From positions 1-16,064 of the forward strand of contig JAWOGN010000330.1 in the NCBI GenBank assembly GCA_046496815.1: 16,064 bases of DNA, in the 5' to 3' direction. Below are positions 1-5,915 of the stretch, in pieces (within the stretch, counting starts at the first letter, position 1; every line of letters begins with the position of its first letter). Source of the stretch: JAWOGN01 sp046496815 (GTDB taxonomy: Bacteria > Desulfobacterota > DSM-4660 > Desulfatiglandales > Desulfatiglandaceae). The notes beneath the pieces are model-generated. The model saw nothing but the letters and a program-made list of their open reading frames with translations, searched no databases and was not told where the DNA came from. The position numbers and the translations under genes were made by a program.

Positions 1-84
1 TTTCCCGGTCTTTCTCGGCCCCCATAAGAAAGCCGATTGACGAGGCGGCAAGTCTATTTCCAGTTTTCTCTGAATGTATTCCAT
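1..84 (-). CDS. AAA_14/DUF4143-type ATPase, N-terminal fragment (runs off the window)
   Basis: Reading the minus strand from an ATG at 84 gives 28 codons that continue past the left edge. The fragment ends in FLWGPRKTGK, preceded by LPPRQSA. This is the hallmark start of the AAA_14 (DUF4143-associated) ATPases: a short lead, an RQ-x-F strand, then a Walker A P-loop of the form GPRxTGKS/T. The next residue, expected to be Ser or Thr, lies outside the window. A TAG stop sits immediately upstream in frame, so this ATG is the first possible start. The upstream AG-rich stretch offers only a weak, distant ribosome binding site. Members of this family are multicopy in many bacteria and archaea, and their cellular role is poorly defined. 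Whether the rest of the gene is intact cannot be seen. Confidence 0.72.
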   Translation of the reverse strand, partial: MEYIQRKLEIDLPPRQSAFLWGPRKTGK

Positions 85-264
85 CTATTCAATGCGAAAC
101 CCTTTCTTTCTCAAATTGCCGTTGGAAAAACTGTGCCAACCATTGACTTAGCTCAGCAAGAGCAAATCCGCATTTAGCCTCTTGCAGAACCGAGCACGGA
201 TAGTTAATCTTCTTGCATATTAATCCAAAATGGTCTTACCGGTTAGGAGTTTACTCCGAAATAG
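85..264. other. Intergenic stretch without a recognisable gene
   Basis: Together with the pseudogene and hairpin next to it, this forms a gap of about 460 bases between the left-edge ATPase and the metallophosphoesterase. Frames here carry frequent stops. The part from about 121 to 264 may be further decayed coding sequence of the ATPase remnant, but no residues could be matched with confidence. No tRNA-like fold or clear promoter was found. Confidence 0.5.
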
Positions 265-452
265 CAAGGCTTTCAAATAAAAAACAAATCGGCACGCGAT
301 ATCAAATCGCTTCAGGCCCTCAGTGAGGAGCAGAGGCTTGAAAGATATTTCTGTGTATGTTTGTACCTCGCAGACGGACGGTTGATTCCATAGTTATTGT
401 CCCCTACAAGGAATTCTTAGAGATGCCATGGGGTGGAGAAATTAAACCATAA
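265..452 (+). pseudogene. 3' remnant of an AAA_14/DUF4143-type ATPase, frameshifted
   Basis: Codons from about 265 to 362 in one plus-strand frame read as a Lys-rich strand followed by SARDIKSLQALSEEQ and a hydrophobic YFCVCL strand. From about 363 the sense continues in the next frame as VPRRRTVDSIVIVPYKEFLE, then MPWGGEIKP and a TAA stop at 450-452. From memory of the family, this matches the C-terminal nuclease-like part of DUF4143 ATPases: a lysine strand, a 'DLKSLxALAEE' helix, a 'VxLEPRxR' strand, then 'PYxEFLxxLWxGEI'. No open frame spans it, there is a stop at 262-264 upstream, and no N-terminal part is recognisable on this strand. It is read as a decayed gene with a one-base frameshift near 361-365. 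It points opposite to the intact N-terminus at 1-84. Confidence 0.6.
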
Positions 453-523
453 ATACGAAATGGGATCAGGCATCTAAATAGTGTGCTCTCCAAAGGGGTC
501 TGGGGTCGGAGAGTTTTGGGGCC

Positions 524-541
524 CCACGCGCAAGCGCGTGG
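524..541. repeat. GC-rich perfect hairpin after the metallophosphoesterase stop
   Basis: CCACGCGC and GCGCGTGG form an 8-bp perfect stem around AA. It abuts a GGGGCCCC palindrome at 518-525. On the minus strand it begins six bases after the metallophosphoesterase TGA (548-550), the usual place for a transcript-end structure. There is no U-tract on either strand, so it is not a standard intrinsic terminator. It may be a 3'-end stabilising stem or a repetitive extragenic element. Confidence 0.6.
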
Positions 542-547
542 CACTTG

Positions 548-1759
548 TCATAGGCGCTGTCGAGCGGTCAATTTGATGCGCGTAATTTCTGAAGGCGAAC
601 CTACCCGGATGGGAGGCCCCCAATAGCCGGTGCCGCGGCTGACATAGATTTGGGTGCCGTGATACCGGCCGAGGCCTGCCACAAACGGCTGGTCCAATCC
701 GACCAGTAAATTCCACGGAAAGAACTGACCCCCGTGCGTGTGGCCGGAGATCTGCAAGTCGAAGCCGGCCTTTGCCGCATCAAATATACTCTTGGGTTGG
801 TGGGCCAAGAGGATTTTTGGATGCACTGACGGAGCGCCCGCCAGGGCCTTCCGGGGGTCTGACAGGTGACTTCGGATGAAATTGCCGCCGCGGTAGTCCG
901 TAACACCGGCCAGAAGCAATCGCGACTTTCCGCGGGAGATGAGCCGGTGCTCATTCATCAGTGGCGTAAACCCGAGACGCTTGACATGCCGGACCCAATC
1001 ATCGACCCCGCTGTAATATTCATGATTGCCGGTGACGAAAAAATTGCCCGCCGCCGATTTTAGGTCCTTAAGCGGCGCCACGTCATCTGCCAGGTGGCTC
1101 ACCAGCCCGTCGGCCAAATCACCGGTCAGCGCAATAATATCCGCATCGAGGCGATTGGCTGCATGCACAACGGCCTCTACGAAATCGCGACGGATGGTCG
1201 GGCTCACATGAATGTCGGTGATTTGAACGATCCTGAAACCCTCAAAATCGTCCGGCAGGCCGATGATAGGAATGGTGACCTCTTTCACATCCGGAACCTG
1301 CCTGGCCTCTGCAAAACCATATGCCGTGAAAATAGAAGCCGTAGCGGTAATTCCATAGTTCATGCCCGTGACCAAAAAGCGTCTGCGCCCGGGATGGGCA
1401 GGATTTCCTGCGGGAAGATTTTCCCTGGTGTTTTCAAACAAAAAACGCTTGATGTTTTTGAATAACACTGCCGGGCCCCAAAGGAAATCCCGGATTGCCA
1501 GAAAGGTAAAGATAAAGCTCAAGAAACCGACCCCCACATATCCCGCCCAGACAAGCATTTCCAAAGCGGCATTGTTCACCCCGGCTCTGCGGAGCATAAT
1601 GTTGAGCGGAACCGCGAGGAAGATGGCGAAGATCCCTAAAGCGATCGCAACTTGTCCGATGCGACTGAAACGCGCCGCACCAAACAGCCGCCAGGTAATG
1701 TAGGCGGCCATCAGTCCCGCAAAAGCAAAAAAAGAAAAAAAGAGAGTGGGCATTTTCAT
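548..1759 (-). CDS. Membrane-anchored metallophosphoesterase (YkuE-like)
   Basis: A 403-residue calcineurin-like phosphoesterase. The binuclear metal-site motifs are all present: D182-x-H184, GD at 213-214, GNHE at 244-247, H320 and GHTH at 339-342. The N-terminal third is hydrophobic, with membrane segments at roughly 5-24, 36-54 and 66-88. A basic stretch (GRRRFLVTG, about 124-132) follows, leading into another hydrophobic stretch to about 150. The RRRF pattern resembles a twin-arginine signal, as in YkuE-type phosphoesterases, but here it lies internally after helices, so the catalytic domain is probably held on the outer face of the membrane. The substrate is unknown; family members act on phosphodiesters, and some on UDP-sugar lipids of the LpxH type. 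The ATG at 1759 lacks a close ribosome binding site; a second Met follows two codons later. The gene is divergent from the histidine kinase. Confidence 0.85.
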   Translation of the reverse strand: MKMPTLFFSFFAFAGLMAAYITWRLFGAARFSRIGQVAIALGIFAIFLAVPLNIMLRRAGVNNAALEMLVWAGYVGVGFLSFIFTFLAIRDFLWGPAVLFKNIKRFLFENTRENLPAGNPAHPGRRRFLVTGMNYGITATASIFTAYGFAEARQVPDVKEVTIPIIGLPDDFEGFRIVQITDIHVSPTIRRDFVEAVVHAANRLDADIIALTGDLADGLVSHLADDVAPLKDLKSAAGNFFVTGNHEYYSGVDDWVRHVKRLGFTPLMNEHRLISRGKSRLLLAGVTDYRGGNFIRSHLSDPRKALAGAPSVHPKILLAHQPKSIFDAAKAGFDLQISGHTHGGQFFPWNLLVGLDQPFVAGLGRYHGTQIYVSRGTGYWGPPIRVGSPSEITRIKLTARQRL

Positions 1760-1855
1760 GATCCGAGCAAAGGCCTAAAGGCGAGCGAACCTCCTTTTCA
1801 TGGCAAACATCCGGTTACCCTTTTTCCTCGGGGAAAGGAGATTCATAGAGATCCC

Positions 1856-1883
1856 ATAATAAACAAATAACGCACTTTGACAA
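1856..1883 (-). promoter_or_regulatory. Candidate sigma-70 promoter for the metallophosphoesterase
   Basis: On the minus strand TTGTCA (1878-1883) and TATTAT (1856-1861) are separated by 16 bases. Each hexamer matches the consensus at 5 of 6 positions. Transcription would start near 1849, giving a leader of about 90 bases. The -35 region lies inside an inverted repeat, GCACTT (1872-1877) and AAGTGC (1889-1894), which could serve as an operator. Confidence 0.5.
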
Positions 1884-1914
1884 AAGTTAAGTGCCGGAGC
1901 GGTTTTTTTCAAGG

Positions 1915-1951
1915 CTGAGTCGCTCAGGCGGCACATCCTTCACGGATGTGC
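1915..1951. repeat. Two tandem stem-loops in the divergent intergenic region
   Basis: CTGAG/CTCAG (1915-1927, three-base loop) is followed by GCACATCC/GGATGTGC (1931-1951, five-base TTCAC loop, 8-bp perfect stem). They sit in the 337-base gap between the metallophosphoesterase and the histidine kinase. No good sigma-70 or sigma-54 promoter was found for the kinase. The nearest candidates are TTCACG with TAAAAT at 1963-1968 (18-base spacing) and TTGACG at 1971 with TATAGA at 1997 (20-base spacing); both are weak. The stems could be operator sites or a leader structure for the kinase operon. Confidence 0.45.
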
Positions 1952-2096
1952 GCTTGGAAATGTAAAATACTTGACGAATGAAAAGCAGATGCCCAGTATA
2001 GAATGCTCGTTCCTACACTATCATCACGATGGGAGCGACCCGGTCATCTCTATTTTTGGACCGAAGGATTCCACCCAGGAAAAGGGTTCCAAGTGA

Positions 2097-3806
2097 ATGC
2101 AAAGCCAGTGTGTCGATAATAAACAGACCAAAGACCTGCATGACCTCCTGTATACGATGATTTCCGTTGCCAACCGCGGCATTCCAAGATCCGAGTTCCT
2201 GCAGGAGAGTCTGCAACGCCTGATGCCCGTCTTGAAATGCGATGCGGTCGTGCTTCAGCTCTTAGCGGGTGAGAAAGTGCTTCGGTGCGAAGCCCAAGCA
2301 AACGGGAAAAAAGCCCCGCCCTATGCGTTACGGGTGCGCCAGTGCCGGAACGAAGAGATCTCCCAAGTTGAGCCCGAAAGCGGTGGATATTTGGATTCGG
2401 AGAAGCTATCGGGTTATGTTTTGTTCAATCAATACACTTGTTCAGGTCCGTCTTTTTCCGAAAATGGCGGTTTCTTCACGCAGGGCCGTCAAGACACCTA
2501 TGAAATAGATGTCTCTGATGGAAAAAAAAGAAGGACCTGTCTATTTCGAATGGGTGAAGATTATCGGTCATTTGCCGTGATTCCTCTGCTGGCAAATAAG
2601 GTAAAACTCGGAGTTCTGCAATTGAAATCCCTTAAGACGAGTCATTTCACAGGAGATCGCAGAGAATTCTACGAGACGATCGCCGCCGGCATCGCACTTG
2701 CCGGATTGGTGCAAAGAAGGCACTCCTCCTTGCGTGAGCGCGTTAAAGAACTGGGATGCCTTTACGGTATTGCAAGGCTGATCGGTGAACCCGATCTCAC
2801 GATCGGAGAAATACTGAGACGTACTGTAAAGCTTCTCCCCCCCGCATGGTTATATCCGGATGTTGCAGCAGCGAAGATCACGCTTAACGGGCAGAGATAT
2901 CTGACAAGAAACTTCGGGAAAGGGCCACAAAAGCAGTCGGCGGATATTGTTATCGAAGGAGAGCGTCGCGGCACCGTGGAAGTGGTTTACCTGGAGCACA
3001 AACCGGAACTTGACGAAGGCCCATTCTTAACAGAGGAGCGGAATCTTATTAATGCCGTGGCCCGACAGATCGGACTGATTGTCGAGCAGAAACAGGCGGA
3101 ACAAGAGCAAAAAAAGCTCCAGGAGCAACTGAGACATGCCGATCGACTTGCAACGGTTGGTCAGCTTTCTGCGGGCGTTGCGCACGAATTGAATGAACCG
3201 CTGGCAAGCATATTGGGGTTTGCCGAACTTGCAAAGGATTGCCCCGACCTGCCGGATCAAGTTCTCAATGATATCGAAAAAATCGTAAAGGCCTCACTTT
3301 TTGCTCGCGAAATTGTTAAGAAACTGTTGTTTTTTTCCAGACAAGTGCCGCAGAAAAAAGCAACGGTTAACCTCAACCAGGTGGTTCGAGAAGGGCTTTT
3401 TTTCCTCGATTCTCGCTGCGCCAAAGCAGGGATACATCTGGTCTGTTCCCTTGAACCGGATTTGCCGCCGATTACGGCTGACGCTTCCCAGATGCAGCAG
3501 GTGCTTATCAACCTGGTCGTCAACGCAATTCAAGCGATGCCCCACGGCGGAGAGTTGAAAATAAAGACGCTTTCACTTCAGAATGATGCGATGCTTATCG
3601 TGGAAGATAATGGCATGGGCATGGGCAAGGAAATTCAGAGACACCTGTTCACACCGTTTTTCACAACCAAGGATGTCGACAAAGGGACCGGACTGGGGCT
3701 GGCGGTCGTTTATGGAATTGTAACGGGCCATGGGGGGACCATCAACGTATCCAGTAAACTCGGACAAGGTTCCAAATTTGAAATATCTTTACCGCTCAAG
3801 AAATGA
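2097..3806 (+). CDS. Cytoplasmic GAF-domain sensor histidine kinase
   Basis: A 569-residue histidine kinase with no membrane segment, so it senses a cytoplasmic signal. Residues about 20-205 and 215-335 look like two GAF-type sensory domains (a weak assignment, from fold pattern). A coiled linker (330-350) leads to the HisKA domain with phospho-acceptor H363 in AHELNEPL. The ATPase domain carries the N-box at 471-482 (N476), DNGMGMG at 504-510, TPFFTTK at 519-525 and the G2 box GTGLGLA at 530-536, so it should be active. The ATG at 2097 is preceded by an AAAGGG purine stretch about 10 bases upstream. The response regulator starts 26 bases after its stop, so the two are surely co-transcribed. 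It is of the NtrB-like, sigma-54-partner class. Cysteines at 5, 48, 64, 83, 115 and 148 might matter for redox sensing, but no motif proves it. Confidence 0.9.
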   Translation: MQSQCVDNKQTKDLHDLLYTMISVANRGIPRSEFLQESLQRLMPVLKCDAVVLQLLAGEKVLRCEAQANGKKAPPYALRVRQCRNEEISQVEPESGGYLDSEKLSGYVLFNQYTCSGPSFSENGGFFTQGRQDTYEIDVSDGKKRRTCLFRMGEDYRSFAVIPLLANKVKLGVLQLKSLKTSHFTGDRREFYETIAAGIALAGLVQRRHSSLRERVKELGCLYGIARLIGEPDLTIGEILRRTVKLLPPAWLYPDVAAAKITLNGQRYLTRNFGKGPQKQSADIVIEGERRGTVEVVYLEHKPELDEGPFLTEERNLINAVARQIGLIVEQKQAEQEQKKLQEQLRHADRLATVGQLSAGVAHELNEPLASILGFAELAKDCPDLPDQVLNDIEKIVKASLFAREIVKKLLFFSRQVPQKKATVNLNQVVREGLFFLDSRCAKAGIHLVCSLEPDLPPITADASQMQQVLINLVVNAIQAMPHGGELKIKTLSLQNDAMLIVEDNGMGMGKEIQRHLFTPFFTTKDVDKGTGLGLAVVYGIVTGHGGTINVSSKLGQGSKFEISLPLKK

Positions 3807-3832
3807 AAATCGGACGCATGAGAGGTCCATAG

Positions 3833-5203
3833 ATGTGTGCATCAAGTCAAAGAAAATCGATTTTGATCGTAGATGACGCCCCGGATACGTTGGAGATGCT
3901 ACAAAGAAATCTCGTGTCTAAAGGGTACCAGGTATATACGGCACCGGCCGTAGTTGAAGCGCTTAAAATTCTGGAATCGGCGACAGTTGATCTGGTCATA
4001 ACGGACTACAAGATGCCGGAAATATCCGGCATCGACCTAATTCGCCATGTGCGAGAAAACTACAAATACCTGGGAATCATCATGATTACAGGTTACCCTT
4101 CCATTCAGGGAGCGATTGAAGCGGTTAAGACGGGCGCGGAGGAGTATCTTCCCAAACCTTTCACAAAAGGAGAGCTCTTTGCCGCGGTTGAAAAAGCATT
4201 CCACACGATGAAGGCACGCAGGCGAAAGATTGATGCGTCACGCACGGAGAGCACGCCGTATTATGGTCTGATCGGTGAATCGGGTGTGATGAAAAAGGTT
4301 CTGCGCGAAATAGACAAAGCAGCCTCCACGACGGCGACCGTACTGATCACCGGAGAAAGCGGCACGGGAAAAGAACTTGTAGCGCGTGCGACGCACTACC
4401 GGAGCGCGCGTTCGTCGGCACCGTTTGTTCCCGTAAACTGCGGCGGCATTCCCGGGTCGCTTCTTGAAAGCGAACTCTTCGGTTATGTGAAAGGGGCATT
4501 CACGGGCGCCAATGAATCTCGAGCGGGATTTTTCCAAACCGCCGATGGGGGTTCCATATTTCTGGATGAAATCAGCGAAACCAGTCTCGCCATGCAAGTA
4601 AGTCTCCTTCGTGTGCTGCAGAACAAAGAAGTCAGCATGGTGGGGTCACACCGTCCCCGAAAAGTCGATGTCAGAATTCTGGCCGCAACGAACAAGGATT
4701 TGCCCGGTATCATAGAGAAAGGACTTTTTAGAGAGGATCTTTTCTATCGATTGAATGTTATTTCCATCGATATCCCCCCCCTGCGAGAGAGGCGGGAAGA
4801 CATCATCCTGTTAACAAATTACTTTGCCCGAAAATACGGGAAAGAATATGGAAAACCTGTGCCGCAGTTTTCAGATGATGTACTGGATGCACTGCAACGT
4901 TATAATTGGCCCGGCAATGTCCGGGAACTGGAGAACATCATTCAGCGCCTTGTTGTCATGGTCGACGGTGAGGTGATCGCGGTTCCGGATCTCCCCGCAC
5001 ACATGCACTTCTCAGCTTTTGGCGGCACCGGGTTTAAGCGGACGCTGGCCGAAGTCTCTGCAGAATACATCCGGAATGTTCTGACGAGCGTCGGGGGAAA
5101 TAAATCGGAAGCTGCCAAGATTCTCGGCATTGACAGGAAAACGCTTCGCAGTAAATTGCCTGAGTCGAAGCGAACGCCTTTTTCCTCGAAGGCCGATAGC
5201 TGA
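3833..5203 (+). CDS. NtrC-family sigma-54 response regulator
   Basis: A 456-residue regulator in three parts. The receiver domain (about 8-125) has acidic residues D14/D15, phospho-acceptor D58, T86 and K108. The AAA+ sigma-54 activator domain (about 143-370) has Walker A GESGTGKE at 174-181, the sigma-54 contact loop GAFTGA at 221-226, Walker B FLDE at 243-246 and arginine-rich LREDLFYRL-like sensor sequence at 298-308. A Fis-type helix-turn-helix (about 419-441) includes NKSEAAKILGIDRKTLRSKL. All catalytic and sigma-54 contact residues are intact. A GAGAGGT ribosome binding site precedes the ATG. It is the partner of the kinase just upstream. A strong sigma-54 promoter 165 bases past its stop makes the downstream Cys4 protein and glutamate dehydrogenase genes its most likely targets. 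Confidence 0.95.
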   Translation: MCASSQRKSILIVDDAPDTLEMLQRNLVSKGYQVYTAPAVVEALKILESATVDLVITDYKMPEISGIDLIRHVRENYKYLGIIMITGYPSIQGAIEAVKTGAEEYLPKPFTKGELFAAVEKAFHTMKARRRKIDASRTESTPYYGLIGESGVMKKVLREIDKAASTTATVLITGESGTGKELVARATHYRSARSSAPFVPVNCGGIPGSLLESELFGYVKGAFTGANESRAGFFQTADGGSIFLDEISETSLAMQVSLLRVLQNKEVSMVGSHRPRKVDVRILAATNKDLPGIIEKGLFREDLFYRLNVISIDIPPLRERREDIILLTNYFARKYGKEYGKPVPQFSDDVLDALQRYNWPGNVRELENIIQRLVVMVDGEVIAVPDLPAHMHFSAFGGTGFKRTLAEVSAEYIRNVLTSVGGNKSEAAKILGIDRKTLRSKLPESKRTPFSSKADS

Positions 5204-5277
5204 GGAAATTTTCCCCGCCGATTCATAATTCCCCGGTTTTCGTTCTCAACTTACCGCCTGTTTTTCAAAAGAAACGT

Positions 5278-5303
5278 AAACCTCCGATGGGGCCAAACCT
5301 CCG
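5278..5303. repeat. Direct repeat, candidate activator binding sites
   Basis: AAACCTCCG occurs at 5278-5286 and again at 5295-5303, 17 bases apart. The pair lies about 90 to 115 bases upstream of the predicted sigma-54 start site, the usual distance for NtrC-type enhancer sites. Assignment to the adjacent regulator is an inference. Confidence 0.4.
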
Positions 5304-5314
5304 TATATTATTGA

Positions 5315-5331
5315 TATAATTGAAAATTATA
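5315..5331. repeat. AT-rich inverted repeat upstream of the sigma-54 promoter
   Basis: TATAATT and AATTATA flank GAA, a perfect 7-bp dyad centred about 70 bases before the predicted start site. It may be an upstream activator site or a bending/IHF-like region, because the DNA between here and the promoter is very AT-rich. AT-rich dyads arise by chance more easily than mixed ones. Confidence 0.35.
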
Positions 5332-5367
5332 AAAATATTTTTCTGTTTTTTCTTTTTGATAACTTGA

Positions 5368-5383
5368 TGGCACGCGGATTGCC
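5368..5383 (+). promoter_or_regulatory. Sigma-54 (-24/-12) promoter for the Cys4 protein and glutamate dehydrogenase
   Basis: TGGCACGCGGATTGCC fits the sigma-54 consensus TGGCACG-N4-TTGCW at every position except the last. The invariant GG is at 5369-5370 and GC at 5381-5382, giving a predicted start near 5394 and a 67-base leader before the GTG at 5461. It lies directly after a sigma-54 activator gene, which strengthens the call. Confidence 0.85.
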
Positions 5384-5460
5384 TTGTAAAGCCTACACGA
5401 TGAGAAGACTCCGGCGACAAAAAATAGAAAACACTTCAGTCTGTATAAGGAGATGCGAAC

Positions 5461-5799
5461 GTGCACAAAAAAAATCCGCTCGTGAAAAATAAAACATCCC
5501 CCAGGGATTCTTCAAACTTGACGCGCAGCATATATGGTGGTTTATGTTCGACGTGTAAGAACTCCTTGGAATGTACCTACCCAAGAGACCCAAAACGTCC
5601 GGTTTTGCAGTGTGAAGAATTTGAGGGAGTCACGAAGGTTTCTGAAAAACCTTCAAAAACGAAAATTACGCTTGTGAAAGAGGCGAGGTTCAACGCCGAG
5701 GAAGAATTAAAAGGATTATGCAAGCTGTGTGAAAAACGTTTGACCTGCACGTTTCCGAAACCTGAGGGAGGGGTTTGGCATTGTGAGGAGTACGAATAG
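5461..5799 (+). CDS. Small protein with two tandem Cys4 modules
   Basis: A 112-residue protein starting with GTG, preceded by a strong AAGGAGAT ribosome binding site six bases away. It contains the same Cys4 module twice: C29-x2-C32-x5-C38-x12-C51-EEFE, and C87-x2-C90-x5-C96-x11-C108-EEYE. The spacing CxxCx5C...CEE(F/Y)E, with an aromatic-Pro pair after the third Cys, suggests a metal site (zinc, or an iron-sulfur cluster) per module. A Lys/Ser-rich linker (about 58-76) separates the halves. There is no signal peptide or membrane segment. It is the first gene behind the sigma-54 promoter and lies 116 bases before glutamate dehydrogenase. Similar single-module short proteins seem, from memory, to be frequent in Deltaproteobacteria, but no function is known to me. 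A role as a regulatory or redox partner of the dehydrogenase is speculative. Confidence 0.8.
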   Translation: MHKKNPLVKNKTSPRDSSNLTRSIYGGLCSTCKNSLECTYPRDPKRPVLQCEEFEGVTKVSEKPSKTKITLVKEARFNAEEELKGLCKLCEKRLTCTFPKPEGGVWHCEEYE

Positions 5800-5915
5800 A
5801 GAGCCTGGAGGGATCGGTTCACGGTTTAAAGATTCAACGATTAAAACAGATGATCGTTTCTTGAAATTTTCTATGACAGGCGGTGAATTTCAAACAGACC
5901 CGGAGGCAAAACAGC

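Noticed and set aside
518..541. GC hairpin as an intrinsic terminator
   Set aside because: No run of T follows the stem on either strand, so it is reported only as a hairpin.
535..555. TGGCAC at 539-544 as a sigma-54 -24 element
   Set aside because: There is no GC at the required -12 spacing, and it lies at the end of a minus-strand gene with no plus-strand gene close behind.
1775..1801. Eight-codon minus-strand leader peptide before the metallophosphoesterase
   Set aside because: The AAAAGGAGG inside it could equally be an unused ribosome binding site; the frame is too short, and no attenuator structure follows.
5400..5492. About 30-codon frame in the leader of the sigma-54 transcript
   Set aside because: It has no ribosome binding site, overlaps the Cys4 gene start in another frame and has basic low-information composition.
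5883..5915. GTG start extending glutamate dehydrogenase by 11 codons
   Set aside because: The GGAGG at 5902-5906 lies correctly for the ATG at 5916 and inside the extended frame, and the GTG has no such site.
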